NCBI RefSeq assembly: GCF_000321005.1
Contig: NZ_HE578907.1
Location: 1 to 64,000, forward strand
Origin: Anaerococcus senegalensis JC48
GTDB lineage: Bacteria; Bacillota; Clostridia; Tissierellales; Peptoniphilaceae
DNA length: 64,000 nucleotides
Reading direction: 5' to 3'
The notes beneath the pieces are model-generated. The model did not search any database. It saw only the letters and a program-made list of their open reading frames with translations, and was not told the origin of the DNA. A program made the position numbers and the translations under genes. Every line of letters starts with the position of its first letter. Position 1 is the stretch's first letter. This document shows, piece by piece, positions 7,383-16,061 of the stretch.

Positions 7383-8888
7383 ATGAAAAAAGAGAAGAAA
7401 AAATCACTAAGTGCATTTTCTATCTTGATGATTGTCCTAGCTGCAGTATGTTTGATTACATTTATAACAAGTGGTAAACCAATAGATTCAGACATAATAA
7501 AATCTTTAGATCCAACTAAATACGAAGATCTTATTAACACTGTAAAAGCAGGGGAAACAGTTACTGTTGAAAGTGCAAAATTAAGCGATTTTGTAATGGC
7601 AATACCAAATGGATTTATGGATGCTGCCGATCTTATTGTATTTATTTTATGTATTGGTGGTTTTATTGGTATCGTAATGAGCACTGGTGCAATGGAAGCT
7701 GGAATTCGTTCATTAGTTAGAAAAAATAAAGGAAAAGAAGGAAGACTAATTGCAGTATTAATGTTCTTATTCTCAGTAGGTGGTTCTACTTATGGAATGG
7801 CAGAAGAAACAATTGGTTTTTATCCATTAATTACAGCAGCAATGGTAGCAGCAGGACTTGATACTATGGTTGCGGTAGGTACAGTTTTACTTGGAGCTGG
7901 AGCCGGAGTACTCGGTTCAACAATAAACCCATTTGCTACATCAGCAGCTATGGGAGCTTTGGAATCAGTAGGTATAAAATCTAATGCCACAATTGTAATG
8001 GTTATTGGTGTTATACTTTGGTTATCAACAGATATTATAGTTATTAAATTTGTATTAAATTATGCTAAAAAATTATTATCAAATAAAGAGGCGTCAGTAT
8101 TAACAGCAGATGAAAAACATGATATGCAAGAATATTTTGCTAAAGATACTGAAGGAGACCTTGAATTTACAGGAACTCATAAAGCAGTACTAACAATTTT
8201 TGCTATTACATTTGTAATAATGATTGCATCATTAATTTCATATGTAGACATAAACTTCAAAGGTGATGAAGAAGCATATCTAAAAGTATTTGGATGGTCA
8301 GATTTCTTGACAGGATCACCATTAGGATATTGGTACTTTAAAGATCTTGCGGCTTTATTTACACTTTCAAGTATAGTAATAGCAATTGTTGCTAAAATTA
8401 GTGAAAAAGAATTTGTAGATGGATTTATAGCAGGAGCAGCTGATCTATTATCTGTAGGACTAATAATCGCAGTAGCAAGAGGAATTACAGTAGTAATGAG
8501 CTCAACTCACTTAGATTTCTACATTCTACAAAACTCAGCTAAATTATTAAAAGGAGTATCACCATTTGTATTTGCACCACTTGCTTACTTGATTTACATG
8601 GTATTATCATTCTTGGTACCATCAACATCAGGACTTGCAGCATTATCAATTCCAATCATGGGATCATTGGCAAATCAATTAGGTTATGACCCTAATATTA
8701 TGATTATGATTTTCTGTGCAGCTTGTGGACTTGTAAACTTTGTTACTCCAACATCAGGAGTAGTAATGGGTGGTCTTGCAGCAGCAAAAGTAGAATATTC
8801 AACATATTTGAAATGGGTAAGAAAGCCATTTATTATTGTATTTATTGCAAATATAATTATTTTATCAATTGCAATGTCAGTAATGTAA
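7383..8888 (+). CDS. YfcC-family basic amino acid transporter (ArcD role by context)
   Basis: A polytopic membrane protein of 501 residues in the YfcC/DcuC-like family. An N-terminal transmembrane helix is followed by an extracellular-looking loop and about ten further hydrophobic segments. The GGSTYGMAEETIGFYPL region near 138 is characteristic of the family. Members linked to arginine deiminase genes are regarded as arginine/ornithine exchangers, and the position right after arcC supports that here. Substrate is inferred, not shown. An AGGAG site precedes the ATG and a strong terminator follows. Confidence 0.85.
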   Translation: MKKEKKKSLSAFSILMIVLAAVCLITFITSGKPIDSDIIKSLDPTKYEDLINTVKAGETVTVESAKLSDFVMAIPNGFMDAADLIVFILCIGGFIGIVMSTGAMEAGIRSLVRKNKGKEGRLIAVLMFLFSVGGSTYGMAEETIGFYPLITAAMVAAGLDTMVAVGTVLLGAGAGVLGSTINPFATSAAMGALESVGIKSNATIVMVIGVILWLSTDIIVIKFVLNYAKKLLSNKEASVLTADEKHDMQEYFAKDTEGDLEFTGTHKAVLTIFAITFVIMIASLISYVDINFKGDEEAYLKVFGWSDFLTGSPLGYWYFKDLAALFTLSSIVIAIVAKISEKEFVDGFIAGAADLLSVGLIIAVARGITVVMSSTHLDFYILQNSAKLLKGVSPFVFAPLAYLIYMVLSFLVPSTSGLAALSIPIMGSLANQLGYDPNIMIMIFCAACGLVNFVTPTSGVVMGGLAAAKVEYSTYLKWVRKPFIIVFIANIIILSIAMSVM

Positions 8889-8893
8889 AAATA

Positions 8894-8921
8894 AAACTCA
8901 GATTTTTATCTGAGTTTTTTT
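8894..8921 (+). terminator. Terminator of the arc operon
   Basis: AAACTCAGAT pairs perfectly with ATCTGAGTTT around a TTTT loop and continues into a T run, starting five bases after the transporter stop codon. Confidence 0.93.
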
Positions 8922-9000
8922 AATGCCAATTATTATTTAATACATCTTTAAATATAAAAATTTTGATACTTAGATTGATAAAAAAAGACTTAAAAAAATT

Positions 9001-9028
9001 TTGTATTTAAAAAAAATTATGTTATAAT
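9001..9028 (+). promoter_or_regulatory. Promoter of the second tRNA-Arg pair
   Basis: TTGTAT (9001-9006), a 16-base spacer, and an extended -10 TG-T-TATAAT ending at 9028, about 57 bases before tRNA-Arg(TCT). The first tRNA-Arg cluster also has an extended -10 upstream, but the surrounding sequence is not copied. Confidence 0.75.
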
Positions 9029-9085
9029 TATATTAGTTAAAGAGATAAAACATTTCTTTATTATGTTAAATATTTATTTTTATGT

Positions 9086-9162
<77 letters not shown>

Positions 9163-9169
9163 TTATTTT

Positions 9170-9246
9170 GCGGTATTAGCTCAGTTGGATAGAGCGACTG
9201 GCTACGGACCAGTAGGCCTGGGGTTCGAATCCTCAATGCCGCGCCA
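9170..9246 (+). tRNA. tRNA-Arg (ACG), copy 2
   Basis: Identical over all 77 bases to 1668-1744, with anticodon ACG. It starts eight bases after tRNA-Arg(TCT). Confidence 0.96.
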
Positions 9247-9250
9247 AACT

Positions 9251-9277
9251 AAGCTTGAATCTTCAAGCTTTTTTTAT
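9251..9277 (+). terminator. Terminator of the second tRNA-Arg pair
   Basis: AAGCTTGA pairs with TCAAGCTT, followed by a T run. Its stem sequence differs from the terminator at 1749, so the repeat does not extend past the tRNA genes. Confidence 0.9.
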
Positions 9278-9458
9278 TTACAAAATTTTGTTCAATAATT
9301 AAAATGTTTTGATATATTTATATAAAATAAGAGAGTTAGATAAGTTAGAAAATAATTATAAAAATTATTACAAGTATCATGTAATTTGAAATTTGTTTAT
9401 AACATATTATTTACATTTTTTTGTAGAATAATAATATAAAGATATAAAGGAGGCATAT

Positions 9459-10685
9459 ATGTCTAGAAGAAACAAAGGATCTGGAGGATTTTCTAATTTT
9501 CTTTCAGGATTAATTGGTGCTGTTCTAGGTGGATTTTTAGTTTTTTCATTACTAGGTAGTTCTATTAATAATGGAAATAGTAAAAATTCTTCAAATAATA
9601 ATTCGAAAGAAAAAAATAAAAGCGTAATAAACATTGATACAAGTGATGATATTACAATGGAAAGGGCTGTTGTTAAAAAAAGTATAGATTCTGTAGTAGG
9701 AATTACGACAAAAACAAAAGCAACTCAAAATACTATATTTGGTCCTCAAACAGGCTACGTTGAGGGGGTAGGGTCAGGTTCGATTGTAACTAAGGATGGT
9801 TATATTTTGACTAATTCCCATGTAGTAAGTAATGGTGATGCTAGTGAAATTAATGTATTATTTTCAAATAATAAATCGCTAAAAGCAGAGCTTGTTTGGA
9901 ATGATACAACCTTAGATCTTGCTGTAATAAAAGTAAATGCTAATAATTTAAACCCAATTGATTTGGGCGATAGTGATGAGATAAATGTTGGCGATAGAGC
10001 TGTAGCTATTGGAAATCCTTTAGGACTTGAATTACAATCAACAGTAACTAGCGGTATTATTTCCGGTTTAAATAGGACTGTTTCATTTGAAAATGGCGCA
10101 CAAATGGATGGTCTAATGCAAACTGATGCAGCTATCAATGCGGGAAATTCCGGGGGAGCCTTGTTAAATTCTAAAGGTGAATTAATTGGAATAAATACTG
10201 CAAAAGCAGGAAATTCTGATGGAATTGGATTTGCAATTCCCGTAAATTTAGCCAAAAAAGTTGTAGATCAAATTTCAAAAAATGGAAAATTCAACTCAGT
10301 TTATTTAGGAATTACTGGAATAAATTTAGATTTATTATTACAATCTAATAATATTGATCCAAAAAATGTAGGAAGCGAAGATGGAGTTTACGTTCAATCA
10401 GTAGTTGACGATGCTAAAAACTACTTTAGAAAAGGAGATATAATTGTAGGAATTGACGGTCAAAAAGTAAAAGATATGTCAAGTCTAAAAAAACTCTTAT
10501 TAAATTACAGCGTTGGTGATAAGGCTAAGGTTGAAATTGTTAGAAGTGGTGAGAAAAAATCAGTAGATTTTGAATTTACTATGGATTCTTCAAATATAGA
10601 AGAATTTAAAGAAGCAAGCCCAAAAAATGAAATAAAAGAAAATGATGAAAATGGTCAACAACTACCAGATTGGCTAAGACCATAA
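9459..10685 (+). CDS. HtrA/DegP-like membrane-anchored serine protease
   Basis: A trypsin-like surface protease for misfolded exported proteins. One transmembrane helix (about 15-34) is followed by a Ser/Asn-rich linker, the protease domain (about 70-280) and a C-terminal PDZ domain (about 285-385). The catalytic triad is visible: His in TNSHVV near 120, Asp in LDLAVIKV near 151, and Ser in NAGNSGGALL near 230. One PDZ domain and an N-terminal anchor are the usual Gram-positive HtrA layout. GGAGG precedes the ATG. The gene stands alone between terminators; a plausible promoter is TTTACA (9410) with TAATAT 16 bases on. Confidence 0.94.
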   Translation: MSRRNKGSGGFSNFLSGLIGAVLGGFLVFSLLGSSINNGNSKNSSNNNSKEKNKSVINIDTSDDITMERAVVKKSIDSVVGITTKTKATQNTIFGPQTGYVEGVGSGSIVTKDGYILTNSHVVSNGDASEINVLFSNNKSLKAELVWNDTTLDLAVIKVNANNLNPIDLGDSDEINVGDRAVAIGNPLGLELQSTVTSGIISGLNRTVSFENGAQMDGLMQTDAAINAGNSGGALLNSKGELIGINTAKAGNSDGIGFAIPVNLAKKVVDQISKNGKFNSVYLGITGINLDLLLQSNNIDPKNVGSEDGVYVQSVVDDAKNYFRKGDIIVGIDGQKVKDMSSLKKLLLNYSVGDKAKVEIVRSGEKKSVDFEFTMDSSNIEEFKEASPKNEIKENDENGQQLPDWLRP

Positions 10686-10690
10686 ATAAA

Positions 10691-10720
10691 AAAAGAATTC
10701 CATTTTGGAGTTCTTTTTTT
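10691..10720 (+). terminator. Terminator of the htrA gene
   Basis: AAGAATTCC pairs with GGAGTTCTT (one G.U pair) and the stem runs into a T tract. Confidence 0.88.
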
Positions 10721-10765
10721 GTATCTGAAATAAGGGATAAAAGTTGAAATTTAAATAAAAAAATT

Positions 10766-10833
10766 GTCAAGAAAATTTCTTGACACTAGGGATTTTTTCT
10801 AGTATACTTTATAGGTCAAGAAAATTACTTGAC
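10766..10833 (+). promoter_or_regulatory. ylxM-ffh promoter with two 19-bp palindromic operators
   Basis: A near-consensus promoter, TTGACA (10780-10785), 17 bases, TATACT (10803-10808). A perfect palindrome GTCAAGAAAATTTCTTGAC (10766-10784) covers the -35 box. Its near-copy GTCAAGAAAATTACTTGAC (10815-10833) sits at the expected transcription start. The pair is placed where a dimeric repressor would block initiation. The second copy could also fold as a hairpin in the 5' leader. Confidence 0.75.
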
Positions 10834-10843
10834 GGGTGAGAAT

Positions 10844-11167
10844 ATGGAAAAATTAGTACAGGTTGCAAGATTGTTTGACACTTATGGATCTCTTTTGAAT
10901 GAAAAGCAAAGAGATGTCATAAATTGTTATTACAATGAAGATTTATCATTAAATGAAATAGCCCAGAATAATAATAAGTCAAAGCAGGCCATATCAGATA
11001 TGATTCAAAGGTCGGTTGATAAGTTATTTGAGTTTGAAAATGAGCTCTCTTTATTAAAGAAAAAAGATGATTTAAAAGATAATTTGTCTTTGTTAAGAGA
11101 GTTGATCGAAAGTTCAAATGAAAATGAAGCTATTAAAAAAATAGATCAAATGATAAATAAGATTTAG
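10844..11167 (+). CDS. ylxM: YlxM/p13-like HTH protein, SRP operon
   Basis: A small protein (107 residues) of the YlxM family, which lies next to ffh in many Firmicutes and is considered an accessory of the signal recognition particle. The N-terminal half resembles a sigma-70 region 4 type helix-turn-helix (LSLNEIAQNNNKSKQAISDMI, about 33-53); the rest is helical. The start is taken as the ATG at 10844, with GGTGA a few bases upstream. An in-frame TTG at 10829 lies inside the downstream palindrome and is unlikely. Because the promoter carries two palindromes, autoregulation through this HTH is possible but untested. Confidence 0.87.
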   Translation: MEKLVQVARLFDTYGSLLNEKQRDVINCYYNEDLSLNEIAQNNNKSKQAISDMIQRSVDKLFEFENELSLLKKKDDLKDNLSLLRELIESSNENEAIKKIDQMINKI

Positions 11168-11178
11168 GATGTGAAAAT

Positions 11179-12516
11179 ATGATTTTTTCAAATCTTTCTG
11201 AAAAGTTACAAGATACTTTAGGTAAACTTACAGGAAAAGGAAAATTAAGCGAAAAAGACATCGATAATGCAGCCAGAGAAATAAAGCTTTCCTTGCTTGA
11301 AGCTGATGTTAACTACAAGGTAGTTAAAAATTTCATCAAAAAAATCAAGGAAAGATCAATGGGTCAAGATGTCATGGAATCTCTTACCCCAGGTCAAACT
11401 GTTATTAAGATTGTAAATGAAGAACTTACAAATCTTATGGGTAAGGAAAATTCTAAACTTGAACTAAAAGGATCTACCCCTCATGTTGTTTTGATGGTAG
11501 GTTTGCAAGGTTCTGGTAAGACTACTCACTCTGGTAAGCTTGTTCGTAAATTAAAAAAAGAAGGAAGAAATCCTCTTTTAGTAGCTCTTGATGTTTATAG
11601 ACCTGCTGCAATCGAACAATTGAAAGTTGTAGGAGGTCAGGCTGAAGTTGAAGTTTTTGAAAAAGGAAAACAAGATCCAGTAAAAACGGCAAATGAGGCT
11701 AAGGAATATGCTAGAAGAAATAACAACGATGTTGTTATAATGGATACTGCTGGACGTCTTCAAATTGATGAGGACTTGATGGATGAGCTAAAAAACATTA
11801 AAAAAGCTGTTAAACCTGATGAAATTTTATTGGTAGTTGATGCTATGGTTGGTCAAGAATCTGTAAACGTAGCAAAAACTTTTGATGACTACCTTGATAT
11901 AACAGGTGTAATTTTAACAAAGCTTGACGGTGATGCAAGAGGTGGAGCAGCCCTTTCAATTAGACAAGTTGTAGGAAAGCCAATTAAATTTATTGGAACT
12001 GGAGAAAAACTTGATGATCTTGAAGCCTTTCATCCAGATAGGATGGCATCAAGAATTTTGGGAATGGGAGATGTCTTATCTCTTATTGAAAAGGCAGAAA
12101 AACAAGTTTCTTTAAAAGATGCAAAAGAACTTGAAGAAAAGATGCGAAATCAAACCTATACCTTAGATGATTTTATTGAACAAATAAATCAAATAAGAAA
12201 TATGGGACCGCTTGAAGATTTACTTGCTATGATTCCTGGAGTAAACAACAAGATGTTAAAAAATGTAAATGTTGATGAAAAGGGATTTGTAAGGATTGAA
12301 GCTTTAATATCTTCTATGACCAAGGAAGAAAGAGAAAAACCTGAGATAATTGGCAAAAGTCGTAAAGAAAGAATTGCCAAGGGATCTGGGGTTGATATGA
12401 ACGAATTAAATAAATTATTAAAGCAATTCAAAGAACTAAAGAAAATGATGAAACAATTTACTAATATGAAAAAAGGTAGAAAAGGTAAAAGAAAATTCAA
12501 TATGCCTTTCTTCTAA
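11179..12516 (+). CDS. ffh: Signal recognition particle GTPase Ffh
   Basis: The protein subunit of SRP, which binds signal sequences on ribosomes and hands them to FtsY. The NG GTPase domain covers about 1-295, with GLQGSGKTT (near 108), DTAGRLQ (near 190) and TKLDGDARGG (near 247). The methionine-rich M domain covers about 300-445, ending KQFTNMKKGRKGKRKF, which would bind 4.5S RNA and signal peptides. Length (445) is normal. It follows ylxM by 11 bases and precedes rpsP. Confidence 0.97.
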   Translation: MIFSNLSEKLQDTLGKLTGKGKLSEKDIDNAAREIKLSLLEADVNYKVVKNFIKKIKERSMGQDVMESLTPGQTVIKIVNEELTNLMGKENSKLELKGSTPHVVLMVGLQGSGKTTHSGKLVRKLKKEGRNPLLVALDVYRPAAIEQLKVVGGQAEVEVFEKGKQDPVKTANEAKEYARRNNNDVVIMDTAGRLQIDEDLMDELKNIKKAVKPDEILLVVDAMVGQESVNVAKTFDDYLDITGVILTKLDGDARGGAALSIRQVVGKPIKFIGTGEKLDDLEAFHPDRMASRILGMGDVLSLIEKAEKQVSLKDAKELEEKMRNQTYTLDDFIEQINQIRNMGPLEDLLAMIPGVNNKMLKNVNVDEKGFVRIEALISSMTKEEREKPEIIGKSRKERIAKGSGVDMNELNKLLKQFKELKKMMKQFTNMKKGRKGKRKFNMPFF

Positions 12517-12534
12517 AAAAATACGGAGGTTATG

Positions 12535-12780
12535 ATGGCAGTAAAAATTAGATTAAAAAGAATGGGACAAAAGAAAAGACCATTTTACAGAGTAGTTGTA
12601 GCAGATTCTAGAAGTCCAAGAGATGGAAAATTCATCGAAGAAATTGGAACATACAATCCAGTATCTGAACCAAAAGAATTCAAAATTGACAACGAAAAAG
12701 CTAAACAATGGATAAAAAATGGTGCAAAACCAACATCAATAGTTGAAAAATTATTTAACGACAACAACGTTTTAGCATAA
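12535..12780 (+). CDS. rpsP: Ribosomal protein bS16
   Basis: A small-subunit protein with the family N-terminus [21 protein letters not shown], then [13 protein letters not shown] and KWIKNGAKP-like [10 protein letters not shown]. Length (81) is typical. Two ATG codons are adjacent; the second (12535) is chosen because it gives the conserved start and stands five bases after GGAGG. It sits between ffh and khpA in the usual Firmicute order. Confidence 0.97.
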   Translation: MAVKIRLKRMGQKKRPFYRVVVADSRSPRDGKFIEEIGTYNPVSEPKEFKIDNEKAKQWIKNGAKPTSIVEKLFNDNNVLA

Positions 12781-12784
12781 GAAA

Positions 12785-13009
12785 ATGAAAGAATTAGTCA
12801 AACTAATAGTTACAGAACTTGTAGAAAACAAGGATGCTGTAGGAATAATATTAGAAGAAGACAACGGAGAAGTTGACATTAAAATTAACGTTGCAGAAGC
12901 TGATAAGGGAAGAGTAATTGGAAAAGGTGGAAATATAATTAATTCTATAAGGACTATTGCTCGTGCTTGTGCAGTAAAAGAAGATGTTAAGGTTAATATA
13001 AGAATATGA
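12785..13009 (+). CDS. khpA: KhpA RNA-binding KH-domain protein
   Basis: A 74-residue single KH domain (formerly YlqC/UPF0109). The GKGG loop is present as VIGKGGNIINSIRTI near 43-57. In other Gram-positives KhpA pairs with KhpB and influences cell division and envelope synthesis through RNA binding. It follows rpsP by four bases, and its stop codon overlaps the rimM start (ATGA). Confidence 0.93.
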   Translation: MKELVKLIVTELVENKDAVGIILEEDNGEVDIKINVAEADKGRVIGKGGNIINSIRTIARACAVKEDVKVNIRI

Positions 13010-13491
13010 AAATAACTGTAGCAGAAATACTTACAACACATGGGATAAAAGGAAACCTTAAAATAAAATCTTATTCTGATAATGATAAAAGATTTGAAAA
13101 GGAATCTAAACTTTTTCTTGATGGAAATTTGGTTACAATTGAATCATCTTTTAAGCATAAGGGTAATATTATCATAAAACTCAAGAACTATGATGATATT
13201 AATGATGTAGAAAAGTTTATTGGACACGAACTTACTATAGAGGACAAGGACTTAGAGAAATTAGATAATGGAGAATATTATTTATTTGATTTAGTTGGAC
13301 TAAAAGTTTATGAAAAAAATCAAGAACTTGGTTTTATAAAAGATGTGATATCAGGAGTTTATCCAAACGACATCTATGTAATAGAAAAAGATGGCAAGGA
13401 AGTTTATCTTCCAGCCTTAAATGCTACAATTAAAAATGTTGACTTAGAAAATAAAAAAATAGAAGTGGAAAACTTCAAAGATTATGAATAA
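13006..13491 (+). CDS. rimM: Ribosome maturation factor RimM
   Basis: Needed for 30S assembly, where it binds uS19. The N-terminal beta-barrel starts KITVAEILTTHGIKGNLKI, and the PRC-barrel part contains GEYYLFDLVGLKVY (near 84) and the typical GVYPNDIYVIEKDGKEVYLPAL. Length (161) is slightly short but within range. It overlaps khpA by four bases and trmD by eight. Confidence 0.95.
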   Translation: MKITVAEILTTHGIKGNLKIKSYSDNDKRFEKESKLFLDGNLVTIESSFKHKGNIIIKLKNYDDINDVEKFIGHELTIEDKDLEKLDNGEYYLFDLVGLKVYEKNQELGFIKDVISGVYPNDIYVIEKDGKEVYLPALNATIKNVDLENKKIEVENFKDYE

Positions 13492-14203
13492 AATAACTAT
13501 ACTTACACTTTTTCCAGAATCTTTCGAATTTCTAAAAAACTATGGAGTTATAGGAAAGGCAATAGAAAAAGGACTAATTGAAATTAATCTTGTTGATATA
13601 AGAGATTATAGCAAGGACAAACACAACAAGGTTGATGATACAGTCTTTGGTGGAGCAGCAGGAATGCTAATGAAGCCTCAGCCAATTTATGATGCCCTAA
13701 TAGCAAATAAAACTTCAAAATCAAAAGTAGTCTACATGTCTGCAGCAGGAGAAATCCTAAACCAAAAATTAGCAATCAAATTTGCAGATTTTGAAGACTT
13801 GGTAATACTTTGTGGTCATTACGAAGGAATTGATGCAAGAATTACCAATCACTATGTTGATTATGAAGTTTCAATTGGAGATTATGTTTTAACAGGTGGT
13901 GAAATCCCTGCCATGGTGTTAATAGATTCTCTATCAAGATTTATTGGTGGAGTTGTTGGAAAAAAAGAATCATTAGTTACAGATTCACACTACAATGGTC
14001 TACTACAATATGATGAGTACACAAAACCAAGAAATTTCAATGGATATATGGTTCCAAAAGAACTTTATAGTGGAAATCATAAATTAGTAGACGAATGGAA
14101 AAAGAAATCATCTCTTGAAAAAACTAAAAAAGTAAGAAGAGATTTATACGATAGATATATCAAGGAGGATCACGATGGAATTAATCAAAAAAATAGAAAA
14201 TGA
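13484..14203 (+). CDS. trmD: tRNA (guanine37-N1)-methyltransferase TrmD
   Basis: Methylates G37 of tRNAs reading CNN codons, preventing +1 frameshifts. It has the trefoil-knot SPOUT fold, with VVYMSAAGE near 82, [10 protein letters not shown] near 109 and [11 protein letters not shown] near 133 forming the S-adenosylmethionine pocket. Length (239) is normal. Its last 29 bases overlap rplS, and the rplS ribosome site lies within trmD, so the two are probably translationally linked. Confidence 0.97.
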   Translation: MNKITILTLFPESFEFLKNYGVIGKAIEKGLIEINLVDIRDYSKDKHNKVDDTVFGGAAGMLMKPQPIYDALIANKTSKSKVVYMSAAGEILNQKLAIKFADFEDLVILCGHYEGIDARITNHYVDYEVSIGDYVLTGGEIPAMVLIDSLSRFIGGVVGKKESLVTDSHYNGLLQYDEYTKPRNFNGYMVPKELYSGNHKLVDEWKKKSSLEKTKKVRRDLYDRYIKEDHDGINQKNRK

Positions 14204-14522
14204 ACAACTACGTGAAGATAATCCAGACTTTAGAGTTGGAGATACTGTAAGAGTAAGCTACAGAATCAAAGAAGGAGACAAAACAAGACTCCAAGACTTT
14301 GAAGGTGTAGTAATCAAAATAAAAGAAGGAAATCTTGGAAAAACTTTCACACTTAGAAGACTTTCTTATGGTGTAGGAGTTGAAAGAACATTCCTTTATC
14401 ACTCACCAAGACTTGAAGCATTTAAAATTGTAAGACGTGGTAAGGTAAGACGTGCAAAACTAAATTACCTAAGAGGACGTCAAGGTAAGGCTGCAAAAGT
14501 TAAAGAAAAAACAAATTATTAA
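14175..14522 (+). CDS. rplS: Ribosomal protein bL19
   Basis: A large-subunit protein at the interface with 30S. It shows [49 protein letters not shown] and the C-terminal [20 protein letters not shown]. Length (115) is typical. AAGGAGG (from 14162) lies inside trmD, so the start at 14175 is well supported despite the overlap. It is last in the ylxM-to-rplS operon. Confidence 0.97.
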   Translation: MELIKKIENEQLREDNPDFRVGDTVRVSYRIKEGDKTRLQDFEGVVIKIKEGNLGKTFTLRRLSYGVGVERTFLYHSPRLEAFKIVRRGKVRRAKLNYLRGRQGKAAKVKEKTNY

Positions 14523-14526
14523 TAAG

Positions 14527-14547
14527 AAGACCCCAAAGGGTCTTTTT
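14527..14547 (+). terminator. Terminator after rplS
   Basis: AAGACCC pairs with GGGTCTT around a short loop and runs into six T, four bases after the rplS stop codon. Confidence 0.93.
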
Positions 14548-14558
14548 TATTTTATAAA

Positions 14559-14586
14559 TTCACAAATATTTGTGATAAAATATAAG
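14559..14586 (+). promoter_or_regulatory. Promoter of the ylqF operon with a 16-bp perfect palindrome
   Basis: TTCACA (14559-14564), 16 bases, TATAAG (14581-14586) is a reasonable promoter 20 bases before ylqF. The perfect palindrome TCACAAATATTTGTGA (14560-14575) overlaps its -35 box and spacer. The half sites face the opposite way to Crp/Fnr (TGTGA-N6-TCACA) sites, so it is not a simple match to that family. Confidence 0.55.
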
Positions 14587-14605
14587 ATAAAGATTAGGAG
14601 GATAT

Positions 14606-15442
14606 ATGAATATAAATTGGTATCCGGGTCATATGAAAAAGACCAAAGAAGAAATTATAAATTCTCTAAAGCTTGTTGATATAGTTTTAGAAGTAATAGA
14701 TGCAAGAATTCCAGATTCATCTAGAAATCCGTTGATTTCAGAAATAACCCAAAAAAAAGATAGGATTATAATAATGAATAAAACTGACCTATCAGATCCT
14801 AATGAGAATGAAAAATGGATCAAAAAATTTGCAGATAATGGAATTAAAGCTATAAAGATGAATTCTAAGGAAAAAATTAATACAAGGCAAATTTATAATA
14901 CAGCTAGAGGAATTTTAGAAGAAAAATTCAAAAAAAATGAAGAAAAAAATATAGAAAATGAAAATATCAGGATGATGGTTGTTGGTGTTCCAAATTCTGG
15001 GAAATCTACCTTTATTAATAATATTGCCAAAAGAAAGGGAGCAAGGGTTGGAAATAGACCTGGAGTTACCCAACAAAAACAATGGATAAAAACAAATGAA
15101 AAAATTTTACTTTTGGATACTCCAGGTGTTTTGTGGCCAAAACTTGAAGGAAATTCAGGACTGCACTTATCTTTTACCAACGCAATTAAAGATGAAATTT
15201 TAAATGTTGAAGAATTATGCCTAAAATTTTTAGAATTTATGAAGGAATTTTATCCGGATAATTTAAAAGAAAGATATAAGATCGATCCTACTAGCTCAGC
15301 TATAGAAATTTATGATCAGATTGGCTTAAAAAGAGGAGCCATAATTAGAAAAGGCGAAGTTGATTATACAAGGTGTGCAAATTTAATTTTCAATGATTTT
15401 AGAAGTGGAAAACTTGGAAGGATAACAATTGAAAAAGCCTAG
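14606..15442 (+). CDS. rbgA: Ribosome biogenesis GTPase RbgA/YlqF
   Basis: A circularly permuted GTPase for late 50S assembly. The G motifs appear in permuted order: NKTDL (G4, near 53), then GVPNSGKST (G1, near 126) and LLDTPGVLWP (G3, near 168). The N-terminal WYPGHMKKTKEEI is typical of the family, and a C-terminal ANTAR-like helical part follows. Length (278) is normal. It heads the run ylqF-rnhB-yraN-dprA-topA, where genes overlap or abut. Confidence 0.95.
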   Translation: MNINWYPGHMKKTKEEIINSLKLVDIVLEVIDARIPDSSRNPLISEITQKKDRIIIMNKTDLSDPNENEKWIKKFADNGIKAIKMNSKEKINTRQIYNTARGILEEKFKKNEEKNIENENIRMMVVGVPNSGKSTFINNIAKRKGARVGNRPGVTQQKQWIKTNEKILLLDTPGVLWPKLEGNSGLHLSFTNAIKDEILNVEELCLKFLEFMKEFYPDNLKERYKIDPTSSAIEIYDQIGLKRGAIIRKGEVDYTRCANLIFNDFRSGKLGRITIEKA

Positions 15443-16061
15443 ATATTCTGAATTTAATGATGAAATTAAAAAACAAATACACGAAAAATATGATTTGATT
15501 GCAGGAATTGATGAAGTTGGAAGGGGACCCTTGGCAGGTCCTGTTGTAGCCTGTGCAGTAATTATGAAAAAAGATTCTCATATAGAAGGGATTACTGATT
15601 CTAAAAAATTATCCAAAAAAAAGATGAAAGAACTTTATCAAAAAATTATAGCTGATTCAATTTCTTATTCTTTTGGATATGCAAATAATATTCTTATTGA
15701 TAAAATTAATATAAAACAAGCTACAAGATATGCTATGAAAAATGCTCTCAATAATCTTTCAGTAAAACCTCAAATTGTATTGATTGATGCTGAAAGAATT
15801 GATACTGATATCAAGCAATTAAATATTGTAAAGGGTGACTTGTATGAATATTCCATCTCTTGTGCATCAATTCTTGCAAAGGTTCGTAGAGATAAAATAA
15901 TGGAAAATTTCTCAAAAATTTACCCTTATTATTCTTTTGAAACTAATGCAGGATATGGAACAAAGAAGCACTACGATGGACTAGAAAAATATGGTGAGTG
16001 CCCAATTCATAGAAAAACTTTTCTAAGAAAATTTCATCAAAGGCAGCTATCTTTTATATGA
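15429..16061 (+). CDS. rnhB: Ribonuclease HII
   Basis: Removes ribonucleotides from DNA and RNA from hybrids. The catalytic DEVGRGPLAGPVVACAV motif (Asp-Glu near 28) and later the LIDAERID and SCASILAKVRRD stretches give the acidic residues of the active site. Length (210) is normal. It overlaps ylqF by 14 bases. The start is the TTG at 15429, with GGAAGG about seven bases upstream; no ATG gives a complete domain. Confidence 0.95.
   Translation: MKKPRYSEFNDEIKKQIHEKYDLIAGIDEVGRGPLAGPVVACAVIMKKDSHIEGITDSKKLSKKKMKELYQKIIADSISYSFGYANNILIDKINIKQATRYAMKNALNNLSVKPQIVLIDAERIDTDIKQLNIVKGDLYEYSISCASILAKVRRDKIMENFSKIYPYYSFETNAGYGTKKHYDGLEKYGECPIHRKTFLRKFHQRQLSFI

Noticed and set aside
12532-12534. First of two adjacent ATG codons as rpsP start
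   Set aside because: It is only two bases from GGAGG and adds an extra Met to the conserved [11 protein letters not shown] start.
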